A stretch of 64,000 bases of DNA. It comes from Grifola frondosa. Lineage: Eukaryota; Basidiomycota; Agaricomycetes; Polyporales; Grifolaceae. The stretch covers positions 248,001 through 312,000 of the forward strand of contig LUGG01000019.1 of assembly GCA_001683735.1 (NCBI GenBank), in the 5' to 3' direction. Of this stretch, positions 33,049-44,033 are shown piece after piece (position 1 is the stretch's first letter; each line of letters opens with the position of its first letter). The notes under the pieces are model-generated. The model saw nothing but the letters and a program-made list of their open reading frames with translations. It did not search any database and was not told the origin of the DNA. The translations under genes were made by a program, and so were the position numbers.

Positions 33049-36000
33049 TCAGGGCACAAAATCAGTATTAGTCTGTATAAACAAGGCCTCTGCATGGAGT
33101 CTTACGTAGTTGCTAGGAAAGATTCCTTTCTTCCCACTCTCGTCTACACCTGCGATCAGAATCAGTTCATCAGTCCCCCCAAACTAACTCGAGCTCCTTG
33201 ACGACACGCTTACCTTCCCCCAGCCGTCCGCGTAGTTCTGCCCTCCTGAAGGCCCGTCCGTCAATTCAATCAATCGGCCTTCATCTACATCCAGTTCATC
33301 CGGTCCCTGGGCTTGGTACGGATAGATACCCCTCACTGCATACAGGTCTGTTGAATCATGTGGAATTTCATGAAGAAAAAAATTGATCACCGTATTCCCG
33401 GAGGCGTGTTGGCGAGGGCGCCCAAGGGAAGGCGTAGAAGCAGACGGCGAGTTCGAGCTGTCTGTCACCTTGATATAAGAAGCCGGAACAAGACCTTTGC
33501 CCCCAGCGTTGTCGGCTACCTTAATCCACCCGGAGCCATCGTCTTCTTCGAGTACTTGTACAGAAGTTTCCGCTGCAAAAATATCTCAGGCAACTGAAGT
33601 CACAAGATGTAACAGATGGTTATTTTACCGGTTACGGCTAACTCGAACGGCGAAGTCGGAGTAAAGTTAAAGAGAACTCGTGCTGTTAAATACGCTTCCT
33701 CGGGGTATGTGTGGGCTGTGCGAAAGAAGAGGGTGTCGGAGTCATGATAGTGGACGAAGCTACGAGAGGCGTCAGATGACCGTCTGAACGGAATTTGGCA
33801 ATAAAATAAACTACGGACCTTCCTTCGAGATGACAGAAGACGATCGAGAGATAGAGAGACAGAGTCCGAAGTAGAGTGACCCCGGCTTCCGTTACGGGTA
33901 CCAGGACAGTCCGCAGGTACCTAAAAGCGCAGAGTTGTACGTCAATGTTGAGAAGCTCCCCTCTACCTCCAAAACGTACGGAACTGAGTAAATCCGTACC
34001 TTCAGTTCACACTTAGAATGAACAGATATGCCACAAGCTTTGCATGACTTCCCCTGCTTGCTCAAGCCCCAGATAGACGACTACATGCATGATCCATAGC
34101 GGATTGCATTAGCGAACTACATAACGCGCATACCGGTCTGGCATACCTTGCAGTACGTGCACGTAGTTGGAATGGAGAAAGAAGAACTTTTGAAGGCGTG
34201 TGGACTTGATCCACCTTCATCACCTGTCATCACATGCCGATTATATCAGCCGATATCCATGTCGTAAAGGGAAGGCAAGAAGAGACGGAAGTTCAATTCC
34301 ATTACACATAGCGCGTAGGGAAGGCACAAGAAACAAATAGCGGAGCGCCAGAAAGTTGAAAGAATATGCACCTTTCAGGGCGGCTGAGATTACCTCTATC
34401 TCGGAAGTGAGAATATGTCGGGACGTAGAGTAGAAGGTGAACTGGTGCTGTGCCTCGAGGTAGTTCTATGATAATTTGAATAAACATGCGTGCGCACAAA
34501 TAAGCAGTCGAATTCTCATATGCCCACAGTTGTTCAAAGACCAAACTCACATCGGATACCTCATCTACGTTGCCCAGACCGCGATCCGCAGAGTAAGTAA
34601 CAACAAGCTTCTCTAGTTGATCCACTTCTTTGTCTTGTGGATCAAGAAACAAGGAGCAAAGATACGGCGTGAGCAGGGAAGACGGCCAAAGACATTATCG
34701 ACTTACGTTTAGAATCCAGGACAGGCTGCAACTCTTGTAACTTCGCCCGACACCTACTAAGTCTGTTCTGGAGGTATACCTTTGGCGCAGGCTCCACGCT
34801 CATCTCACCCTTTTGAGAGTTTTTATCACTACACCAATGATAAAACTCAATCCGCTTACATGATCGTAATGAGTGGAACATGGCTCAAATTCCCAGTCAG
34901 GTGGAGGGACGAATGCGTTGATATTGTGATTGATAAAGAGATTCTGGTCTGCCTGCGGATTGACCGCACCAAAGACACTCTCGCATGTCGTAACGAGTGC
35001 CTTTAGTGTTTCATAGTGGCGTGACTGAAGTGCCTGAGCATGAAGCATTATTTCCACAAATCTAGTGAGAAGTTGCGTTTGTAGGTTCTCTACAAATTGG
35101 TCGAAAGAAAGTCGTATCATCAACGGGGAATAATCATTCACACGTACGGAATTGCTGTTTAAATAGACAGAACGTTGGTGAGTACATTTAAGATGAAGTT
35201 ATCACCCCTATGGCTTACGTCTTCCAAGGCCGGTAAGTCTTCGCTGTAAAATTTGGCCTTAATCTTGTTAGCAATGGCTGTCGAGATGAGATAAGCGCTG
35301 AAGAGGATGTTAATGCATAAAGAGGATACTGATGACGTGATTCTCACTTCTTGCTATTAAGCATGTCGACCTGCTGTTGCTCATACTGCTTCGCTGCTCG
35401 GTCCGCATGACGGTCATCCGCCGAGCGTTCCTAACGAAAAAAAGTGAGCAAAGTTTCCTTGGGAACACGTAGGTATTGACGAACTTGTTTCTGGCGATAT
35501 GTTTCTACCTCAATACACTCTTCATCATACTGAATAGATTAAATCAGTTATAGCGGCACATATGAGACATGAAGTATCACCTTCTGCTTGCTCTGGAAAA
35601 TGTGCGGTCAGTCTACACGATGAAAATCGGAAACAGAGCTCCAGCACCTTGACACGGTCTGTATATGCGCGATCTCGTTCTGACAGAAGCTTCTGAAAGT
35701 ATAGCATCTCCCTTTTCTTTGCCTCATCGTGTCTGCGCTCGGTTGTCTTCAGGACGTCAACAACTTGGGAACTCAGAGCATCGGCAAGGTTAATATGACT
35801 CTGAGCAGCATCAAAACAGAGGATATTAGTTGAGAGTAGGCATTGTCCAAAGTGCTGTAATTGGTAATCGACTTGGTAAAAAGGAAGTCGTCACACCAAG
35901 TTGAGACCTGACCTCTGCTTCAAGATGCTCTCATCCCATGCTTTCGTGGGTTCGTGGCCTACAACTAAGATGGCCATTTTCTTGCTCTTCTTCTCTGCAG

Positions 36001-36297
36001 CCTTCTTAGCAAGCAATTGCAGCTTTCCGGCATATTCACGCTCTAATGCAACTCTGTCACGATGCAGCTCACGGACCTACATAATAACCAGACGGGGCTG
36101 CATTAGTATGCGAGATAAGGCACCAGGTGAGAACGCACATCCGAAAGAAGCTCGAGCTGTGTATCTGACAGAGTAGCGATGCGATCCACCTGGTCCTGTG
36201 AGAGCCATGTGAGCGTCAGAATGAACGTGACTTGGCAATTGGGCCACATACGGGAAGGTTCCGACCATAAGTCTGACCGGTACTCATGGTGTGTATA
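33049..36297 (-). CDS. BZZ1: BZZ1-like F-BAR, C1 and double SH3 protein
   Basis: Membrane-binding regulator of actin patches; yeast BZZ1 recruits the Las17/WASP machinery during endocytosis. The start is 36297 (MSTGQTYGRNLP, then DQVDRIATLSDTQLELLSDV). The F-BAR module continues with RELHRDRVALEREYAGKLQ and KKAAEKKSKKMA. A C1 zinc domain follows near 34200-33880: HAFKSSSFSIPTTCTYC, KSCKACGISVHSKCELK, then VPADCPG. Next come SH3-1 (ARVLFNFTPTSPFELAV to GLVPASYIKV) and SH3-2 (YAVRGIYPYQAQGPDELDVD, ending GIFPSNYVRLH). About 15 short exons were followed. The junction before the last exon (near 33230, GGGGGAAG/GTAAGC) is out of phase by one base, suggesting one missing base. The domain order matches BZZ1 closely. 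Confidence 0.85.
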
Positions 36298-36543
36298 CTT
36301 ATGGCGCTTCAAACAAAGACCGAATTTGCTTGGTTGCTTGGGGAGTATGGTTCGTTTCAACCGGTATGCAGTGCGATGTTAAGGCTATACCAGTTGTCGT
36401 CGGTCACCGCCTGAGGGATTGATGTCAGATGCCAACTGCGCGCCAGATCGCGATGGTGCTTCTGATCGGGAAGACCACGTGGTATCGGTCTCCGACGGCG
36501 GTCACGTTCATTCTCAGTTTCTGACGCTCACAGTCCTCTCAGA

Positions 36544-37306
36544 TAGTGTTCGGTGAAAAACTCGGACGGCCGCTTTTAACGGTCAGTTAAAAAGTCCCTC
36601 GGGACCCGCCGTCCGTAACATACGTTTTTTTACGTTTTGAACATAGGTCACGTGATCAAAATCCATCACGTGATGGCCTGAGAGACCTCAGAATTCAACA
36701 TACGAGAAAACATTCCGAAATGAAGCATAATATTGTCCGACATTCGAAATTTTTTTACAGTGGAGCGACGCGCTGTGCGTGCGCGCTGGTCGCTGTATAG
36801 CATACTGTCGATGTCGCAAAATTGAACGGTTGGCATGGGATTCGAATGTGAACGGGCTTACAAGGTATATGGTTAGTAGAATATAATTAAAATATATACA
36901 TTGGAGGGCATGTTCTGAGGGGCAATAACTTCAGTGCAGTGAAAGAATTCGAGCGCGGCGAGTCCGCGCAGTGAAGGAGCTGAGGGACCGTGGGGCTTAC
37001 GAGGCAAAAAGCTGCGGTTAATACCATTTCAGCGTAAACTGCAGCCATGTGTCCGGCAGCTCAGACCAAGGCGCGCCACTCTTTCAGAATAATTATCCTA
37101 GAACTAGAATTCCGTGAAACATGGTCGTGCGCGTCGCCGCGTCGCGAATCCCGGTCGGCGGTGGGCGTCGTGCTGACCACGTGACCATAGTTTTTGACCT
37201 TTTTGACAGTGTATTTTGGAGGTCACGTTAAATACGTGTTAAAAACATGTAAAAAACACGTTAAAAAGTCCGTGTTAGAAACACGGCGCTTTTTCACCGA
37301 ACACTA
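36544..37306. mobile_element. Non-autonomous hAT-like DNA transposon, 763 bp
   Basis: The ends are perfect 17-base inverted repeats, TAGTGTTCGGTGAAAAA at 36544-36560 and its complement at 37290-37306. They are flanked by the identical 8-base direct repeat CTCTCAGA at 36536-36543 and 37307-37314. An 8-base duplication and a terminus fitting YARNG are hallmarks of the hAT superfamily. The interior codes for nothing and contains subterminal repeats (TTAAAAAGTCC near both ends), CACGTGAT palindromes near 36650-36675 and AT-rich stretches. It has split an older inverted copy of the BZZ1 5' end. Confidence 0.85.
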
Positions 37307-37314
37307 CTCTCAGA

Positions 37315-37505
37315 GGACTGTCAACTGAGGACCAGGTGGATCGCATCGCTACTCTGTCAGACACAGCTCGAGCTTCTTTCGGATGTGCGTTCCCACCTGG
37401 TGCCTTATCTCGCATACTAATGCAGCCCCGTCTGGTTATCATGTAGGTCCGTGAGCTGCGTCGTGGCAGAGTTGCATTAGAGCCGTGAATATGCTGGAAA
37501 GCTGC
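37315..37505 (+). pseudogene. Inverted, decayed fragment of the BZZ1-like gene 5' end
   Basis: On the plus strand this matches exons 2-3 of the BZZ1-like gene (minus strand, about 36200-36010): GACCAGGTGGATCGCATCGC, then CTCGAGCTTCTTTCGGATGT, the intron, and GAGCTGCGTCGTGGCAGAG. It lacks two bases at GTCAGACACAGC (GTCAGATACACAGC in the gene) and has an extra C in GAGCCGTGAATATG, so it cannot code. More of the copy, matching the preceding intron (TCACGTTCATTCTCAG, CTGACGCTCACA), lies left of the hAT element at about 36500-36535. Confidence 0.8.
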
Positions 37506-37608
37506 GAAGTCTGGATCGTCGTCACGTGATAATGTTGGTGCCACACCGGGTGGCTTGCGTTTAGCATCTCGCAGCGTCGCTTGCCTTTCACCTCTTTCCA
37601 GCGAAACA

Positions 37609-37770
37609 ATGCCTCATACGCAGATGCACAACGCGTTACGCAACTATGATATCTTGGTTGAGGTTTTCAAGCATCTCTCACCACCAGTTTCCGATATCTT
37701 TCAAGACGAAGGCAAAATCAACAAGCAAACATTGGCAAGCTCCAGGCCATGCTGTCACTTTGATACATAG
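37609..37770 (+). pseudogene. Possible F-box protein remnant
   Basis: The frame MPHTQMHNALRNYDILVEVF, then KHLSPPVS and KINKQTLAS, resembles the start of an agaricomycete F-box protein (Asp-Ile-Leu with FKHLSPP, then a Gln-Thr-Leu-Ala position). It ends after 53 residues and no downstream leucine-rich or F-box-associated segment follows, so it is at best a truncated relic. Confidence 0.35.
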
Positions 37771-38603
37771 AATGACTGCAGTGACAGCGCATCACCGATA
37801 CATCACTCTCTGTAGTTGCAAGCCCCGCGGGCTGATGTATCACCCAATAGACCCAAATATGGCCCGGGCCTGGCCCCGCTCCAGAATCCGGGTACCGAAT
37901 TACGGCCCAAACGACCCCAAAATAGGGGCCCGCTCGGCAGTATTCCGGCACTTTGGGCTGGCACTCCGCACCCGGCGCCAATACCTTCTGATCGCTGTTG
38001 GCCACAGCGACCGCCGCAACGCGTCCGCCGCCTGTCACGACGACCACCTTCTCGCCCTATTTTTAGCTTTTTCTTCAAGCTTCAGCGCTTGGACAACGTC
38101 ACTCTTCCCGATATGTCGAGTACGCCCGCGGAGTTTGAACGACTTGCACCTTCGAGCAATCGCTAAGTGCAGTCTTCATAATACACACCACAGCTCACCG
38201 CGGCGGGATTTTCTCTGCAACAACACTCACTCGAATGGTTAGCAGCATATTTTCAACCATAACTTATCTGTGCTAAATTCTGATTTGTACTTTATCTATA
38301 ATGTTCTTCAAGGAGTCTTGTAGTTCGTTGTGTTCATTTTTTAGTCTAGACCGTGTTGCGCTAGAAGTTACCTAGAGCGAATATATTTCTATGTTTGAAA
38401 TTTTGGGAATTCATTGGTGTTGCAAGTCATTCTTCGGTCACGCAAAAGACGGTCAAAATACAATATCAAGTGGTACTGAAGGCACAGCAGGTAGACACAA
38501 GTGGATATACAAATTAAGGACTATATACAGACAACACCTAGAACATTCAACCTCATCCGCGAGCTTTTCTTGAAGGCCTGGCACGCGAATTAGAGCGAGA
38601 CAT
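37771..38603. other. Intergenic DNA downstream of the 38.6-41.2 kb gene
   Basis: A GC-rich patch at 37815-38060 (CCCGGGCCTGGCCCCGC, GGGTACCGAATTACGGCCC) contrasts with AT-rich DNA at 38240-38480. No gene or terminal repeats were identified. Confidence 0.35.
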
Positions 38604-41188
38604 TCACAAGAAATGGAGCGCGTACCTTCTGCCATTGTCGGGTGCCGCATTCAAGGCCAGTAGAGCTTGGTGCACGTCTTCCACCGCGAGAAGCCAATCA
38701 GCAGAAGCTGCCGCAGCGAGGCCCCACCAAGCTAACCCGACCATAATCAAAACAAACCCTGAAGACCCTCCCTTCCTCAATGGACCCCACCCTCCGCCAG
38801 AAGGCTGCACCGGGATCGGCAACGACGTCTCAGTAGTCTTCCGCCAATTCGGCTGCATGGCCATCCACCATGCCATCCATTGTGCTCCAAAAGTTGACGC
38901 CTCCGATGCTTGAATTACCGGCACATTGTGCAAAGGGCGGTGAGCTATAATCCAGTTGCCGATATTCTGAGGGCGGATCTTGGCAGCGGGAGGGAGGCGG
39001 CCACCAGAACCACGCGAGAATTGAGATTCCAACAGCCACCATGACTCCACGCATTCCTTCCACTGGGGACCCAGCGCTGCCCCACTCAGATAGGCATACG
39101 CGTCCTGCATCCAGACGTCTGACTCGGAGCTCGGACCGCTATCTCCCGCGGAAGGATACGCACGCTTTGCAGGAGATGGCGTTTCATCTGGCTTTTCGGA
39201 GGCTTGATAGTCCGTTTGGGACGGGCTTCTGGGGCAGTTGATCGTTGTTCGGGAGCTGCTGACGTGCTGTCGTTTGGTACAATGATGGGAGTGGAAGGTA
39301 GACGTTGCTGCTGTGGAGGCGGAGCTGTGGACGATAGGGAGTGTTCGAGATGCGTAGAGCTAGGCGATGAGCGCTGTTCGAGAGGCTGCTCGAGAGGCTG
39401 CTCGAGAGATGTGGAGGCAGGCCGCTCGAGCGGCGTGGAGGTGGCTGGTGATGGCTGTTCGGGAGATGCAGAGATAGAAGGCGGGGGCTCTCGATCGGGA
39501 GATGTGGTTGGCGCCAGTGGCTCTCGATCGGAAGGCGTAGTAGCTGACGGCTCTCGATTGGAAGGCATGATTGCGAGCTCCCCGTCGACGGCATTTGCTG
39601 CAGATGGAAGCTGGTGTTCCGCGAGAGATTCGGCAGAAGCATGTGCACCTAGTGCGGCAGTGGCTGTGGAAGCGGGAGCCGGCTCCTGACTGGTGCGCGC
39701 TAATGATCTCCCACCTTCGAAAGTGTGTCCAAAAGGTACTGAGGAGGGTGTCTGCGATCGTTCTCGAGGCATCGTGTATAGCTCCAGCTCGCGAAGTGTC
39801 CCGACTAACGGTCTCTGCTGTGTAGGTGGGATATCGCCTAAACGAGATGATAACGGCGGAGAAGACGGGGATGCGGAAGTCACTGCATTTGATCCCAAGT
39901 TCGGCACATTGAGGGACGGCGGGGGCATCGCAGGATTTGGAGTAAGCGATGCCGGATGCGTTGACGTACTCGATCCCCAATCTGGCGCTGGAGAGGGTGC
40001 CATAGGACTTGGCATAGACGATTCCGGGTGTATAAACGGCGTTGCAACACCACTTGATGGAGAAGCAGAGTCGTCTGATAATCGGGACGTCGACGGACTT
40101 GCCGCTATTGGGAACAGCACACGCCGCGCACAGACCTCAGGAGCTAGAACGATTGTCAGCGCAGTTTGAACATATTACATGTGGTCACTTACGGTACACT
40201 CCTTGGAGAAATTGACCATACGGACCAATGACGGTCTTCTGAAAGTCGCCAAACACGTCACTGAAGTCCAGGCCAAGTGAATTTCTCCCGAGATGGTATC
40301 TGCGGTGCCGTATAAGTCTCGTTTCATTATTGGACAACAGAATTCACGTACGAGAACGTCCGGATCCTGCCACCTTCTTTCGGTGATGGTCCACCCCCGA
40401 GGAGACTAAAGGAATAGCCCGTTGCCATTGTGATATCTTCGAGGAAACGACCGACAACAGCAGGAAGGTCGTCGATATTTCTGAGTCTGTGATGAGCAGG
40501 TATTCGATGATAAGGCTGGTCACTTACTTTTGAATCAACTCGGGGGAAAGTTGGTCAACATCGGTGACATGGACACCCTTGTCAGGCTTTGCAGCCTTGA
40601 CGAGCTGAAGACGGGCACGTTCCTCGACGATCTCTGCCTTCACGCCGTCACTTTCGTTGCTGAACATTTCGGAAGCCAACCGGCGTATGAGAACGAGCCT
40701 TTGGCCCTGTGATACCTCTTTCCCTTGCAACTCCGCCTCTACTCTCGGTTTGATGCGTTCATCATAGTAATGCGTGGAATACACCTCTGCCATAGTAGGA
40801 AGACGAGTTTTTTTGATTTTTGTGGCGATCGCGGCGGCAAGGGGTTTGACGTTCATTGCGCTCCGTCCTTTGGGATTATGGTGGTTCGCAAACCATTCTT
40901 TGAGTCGCTGTAAAGCCATGAAGTACGCATGAGGCTGTCATGTGCGAACCAGCTCACCTTCGTACGGAACTTCAATGCCTCTTCGTACTGATTTGTCTGC
41001 TCTGGACTCAATTGTTCGACGTCTGCGCCAAATAACCTCTCCTTTTCCGGGAATGTGCTGTGCCATTCTCGCAGAAGTTCCGTCCAAAACTTAGGTAATG
41101 TCCCCTGCTTCTGATGTCCTAGATAACGCTCCGCACGTTCCTTGAGCCAGGCGAGTTCAGCAGGAGTTGTCCAAGGGGGAGGAGCCAT
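38604..41188 (-). CDS. Conserved basidiomycete protein of unknown function
   Basis: Member of a large, uncharacterised family of mushroom-forming fungi, recognised by its layout. The N-terminus is PPWTTPAELAWLKERAERYL, KFWTELLREWHSTFPEK, then the block MAEVYSTHYYDERIKPRVEA, GKEVSQGQRLVLIRRL. The middle is LPAVVGRFLEDITMATGYSF, HLGRNSLGLDFSDVFGDF, YGQFLQGVY. A long Pro/Ser/Glu-rich linker (39200-40120) includes the short repeat LEQPLEQPLEQ. The C-terminal domain is SGAALGPQWKECVESWWLLE, NIGNWIIAHRP, WMAWWMAMQPNWRK, FVLIMVGLAWWGLAAAA. The linker and C-terminal domain lie in different frames, which one missing base near 39175 (AAGCCTCCGAAAAG) would reconcile. The final codons may include one more intron (donor GTACGC near 38633). 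Confidence 0.75.
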
Positions 41189-41461
41189 ATTCAAAGCTGA
41201 GTAGTAAGGAGTTGTCGACAGAAATTGAACACAAGAACACGATGCACGCATTTCGGCCAGGATGATCCTGTACGTCTTGTAAGAAACCGAGGAATGTATG
41301 AGTGATCGAGCCAATCAAACAACAAAGGGAAATGATCGAGATGCAATCTGGATGCGAGAGTCCCAAGCGCCAAATAACCTATAAGTATTCCTTGAACGGA
41401 CTTTCGTATCCAGCTCAATCCCGCATACCTCAGTCTCGCACCTCAGTCCCGCATACTCGCC
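41189..41461. promoter_or_regulatory. Divergent promoter, conserved gene and RNase H1-N-domain gene
   Basis: The two ATGs are 273 bases apart on opposite strands. Near the plus-strand start the sequence has two close copies of CCTCAGTCYCGCA (41430-41456), a small direct repeat that could be a shared element. Confidence 0.4.
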
Positions 41462-42366
41462 ATGGCTCGCACTGACCGCAATGCCAAGGGCGGAGAGTCC
41501 TCGAAAGGCTCTCCGACCTTTACGTTGTCGCAGCTGGCAGACGCTCTGCACGCGATCATGGCCCAGGAGCAGCAGCAACCCACCCGCACGTCTCAGGATG
41601 GTGAGTCAGAATGCTGCTTTCAAGCCTGTCGGATGCTAACGGTCACGGCAGCTCGGGATGCCAGTGACAACTCCTCCTCCCAGAATACCTCTTCCACCTC
41701 TCACAGCACTGTCGTCGCATCTGCTGGACAGTCGAGTGACAGCACCGAGGGGACAGCCAGTGCAGACACGGAGTCGACCAGGTCGGCCGGATCCACGCCA
41801 TCTCTCCCCTCTCTCGGGGAGATGACTCCTTCTCCTCCTTCTTCCCCATCTCCTTCTCCTCCGGCTGAACCCCAGTCCCGCCTGACGTCGCCGTATGTCC
41901 AGTGCAACCGACACTCTACCGCCTCTCACTCTCACATTGGCAGCAAAGGGCTTCCTGCAGCGTTCACTCCTGGTGCCGCTTCCGCTTCTGGCCAGGGTGG
42001 TGCCGCAGTTCTCACTACAGCCCACCCTATTCCTATGGGCATACAAGCCCCCAACGTTGCTGTCGCTATTGGTGTTCCCACTCTTCCTACTGGCAGCTAT
42101 GGGCTTATTTCGGGACCTCCCATTCCATCCACCTCTGAGCGGTGGTATGCTGTAACTCGGGGACGCCAAGTTGGTGTCTTTGAAGGCTGGTAAGTATTTC
42201 ATTACTACCCTTGCTCGCTTTCTGATGTAGAATTTGTAGGAGCAATGTGAGCCCCCTTGTCACCGGCGTTAGCTTTGCTATCGCTCAGCGCTACAGCTCG
42301 CAGGCTGCTGCGCAGGCTGCCTTCAACGCTGCTCTGGCTGCTGGGACGGTTGTAGTGCTTCCGTGA
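41462..42366 (+). CDS. Protein with C-terminal RNase H1 N-terminal-type (viroplasmin) domain
   Basis: Three exons (first to about 41601, second about 41652-42189, third from about 42239). The N-terminus has a short helix (FTLSQLADALHAIM), then a Ser/Thr/Pro-rich disordered linker. The C-terminal 55 residues form the small domain found at the N-terminus of eukaryotic RNase H1: RWYAVTRGRQVGVFEGWSNV, PLVTGVSFAIAQRYSSQAAA, AAFNAALAAG. There the domain binds RNA-DNA hybrids. No catalytic RNase H domain is present, so the protein may bind nucleic acid without cutting it. Similar stand-alone proteins are frequent in agaricomycetes, sometimes in many copies. Confidence 0.82.
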
Positions 42367-42613
42367 GGAGTGGAAAGGAGACAGTAGTATCGTGCATCTC
42401 GAATATGTTTTGCTATAGTTGTCCCAGTCGTAGTTGTCTTGTCCTCGTCGCCCGGTCGCAGTTGTACGCGCGCTTGTTTATATCTCGCACCACCTTCTTG
42501 GAATGAATAACGTCTTGGTGCATACTGTGTGGCGTGTGAATGAAATTAAAACATAATTTGACGAATGCTATCTGCTGACAGTCGGTGATCGATACATTCT
42601 TCCTCCCATCATC

Positions 42614-43315
42614 ATGGGACGTGGTCTCAAGTATAGAACACCTGAAGCTCGTGCAGAAGCTATCAAAGCGGCGAAGGTGAAATACGAGCAGAGTCGCAAG
42701 TATGGGGTGTAACAATAACTTGAATGTCATGCTAATAAACATCTTCCTAGAGGACAAGCGACTAGAGCAGCCTATGATCATAGGTCGTACATGCGGCGCC
42801 GCACAATACAACGAAGTCCATTCTATTGCTTCCATTCTCTCGATATCCCTATCCCTATAATCGAAATGGCACGTCGCCCATTCCGAACAAGATATGGTGT
42901 TGAGATTCCGTCCCTCCGGATCTGGGAGCCACCGTACATATTCGAGAAGCCGCAAGAATGTCGTAAGGATGAGTTGAAGGAAGAAGAATGGAGGGAGATG
43001 CTCAACTTCCAACAATTTGAGAACATCATAGAGGCTGGTCGGGAACGCGCAATACAAGTCGAGGAGGAATCAGGGGAGATAGTGGCGGAGGGCATGCAGA
43101 AAGAGATTGCAGAACGGATAAGGGCATGGGAGGAGATGAAGAAGGATGACGATGGCAGCGTCGAAGCGACCGTAGCGTTGGAATGGTCTGCAAAGATCAT
43201 ATGTGTGTTAGTCATGGACAAGGAGGTCATGCAGAGGGGGAAAGATGATTATAAGTGGGCACAGCGAGAGGGGCTCTTACCTTGGATGCGCATGTATATG
43301 TTAGACATGTCATGA
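42614..43315 (+). CDS. Small charged helical protein of unknown function
   Basis: Two exons (42614-42699 and 42751-43315). The N-terminus MGRGLKYRTPEARAEAIKAA and KVKYEQSRKGQATRAAYDH is strongly basic and resembles the short basic heads of repetitive mushroom gene families. It is followed by MARRPFRTRYGVEIPSLRIW and a long helical, acidic region (KDELKEEEWREMLNFQQFE, EEESGEIVAEGMQKEIAERI, WEEMKKDDDGS). No enzyme motif is seen. It ends just before a MULE-like foldback element and may be part of a repetitive family; I do not recognise a function. Confidence 0.55.
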
Positions 43316-43359
43316 ATATTAAAGTTCTGACGCGATTGTGCCTAATTTATGAGTCCGCT

Positions 43360-44024
43360 TAGTCTCGGAACCAGCCGTTCTCTCCCTTCGGACCCCCAAT
43401 CGGACATCGAAAAACACCAACACACAGAGGGAGAGAACGTCTGGTGAATTTGGTATAGGCGGGGGGGGGATGGTCACATTCACGTGCCTTCAGACGCGCT
43501 CTACGCGTCGCGTCGCGCACAGCCGCATGTCATTTTGATGCATGTACTCTGCGAATTGGCTCTTGATATTACTGAAAAATTTTGCCTAACCATATTTTTG
43601 TCATGTATATTGGTCTGAGACAGATTCTGCCTCATCTCGTCATAATTTGTTATTATCCCAGTCCTTACTCTCATGTATTGGTAGATGCTGACTAAGCGTT
43701 GGTAGTACGGAGACCGGGGCACTTTTGATATGTTTAACAGCGTCGGACAGACCTCTAGGCTCTTTCAACTCATAGGGTGATCACTCGGTTGAATTTTGTG
43801 GTATTTGGCCGTGCATACATAGCCTATCTCGAGCGTCGTTGAGAGCAATCTGACGCGGTCGGTCACAAAGCGTGACCATCCCCCCCGCCTATACCAAAGT
43901 CACCAGACGTTATAGGTGGTAGTTGTGCTGGGGTTTTTCGATGTCCGATTGGTTCTGCGCCGGACTCTTCCGGTGGCGCCGCCGCCGTGCACAACTACCA
44001 CTATAACGGCTGGTTACGAGACTA
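43360..44024. mobile_element. MULE-like foldback element, 665 bp
   Basis: The termini are TAGTCTCGGAACCAGCCGTT and, inverted at the far end, TAGTCTCGTAACCAGCCGTT (19 of 20 match). The 9-base direct repeat GAGTCCGCT flanks the element exactly (43351-43359 and 44025-44033). Inverted similarity resumes in the arms with AATCGGACATCGAAAAAC and AACGTCTGGTGA/TTTGGTATAGGC plus a poly-G run. Long inverted arms and 9-base target duplications are typical of Mutator-like elements. No transposase is encoded; the interior frame 43501-43722 (minus) is short and unrecognised. Each arm contains its own hairpin. Confidence 0.8.
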
Positions 44025-44033
44025 GAGTCCGCT

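Noticed and set aside
36820..36870. tRNA-like B box (GGGATTCGAATGTGAACGGG)
   Set aside because: No matching acceptor stem or A box at the proper distance; it lies inside the hAT-like element.
37810..38070. GC-rich patch as a possible LTR or small gene
   Set aside because: No terminal repeats, target duplications or consistent frame; frames on both strands are equally open because of composition.
38604..41188. Two separate genes (disordered protein and C-terminal domain protein)
   Set aside because: Both halves belong to one known family layout, and a single missing base near 39175 explains the frame change.
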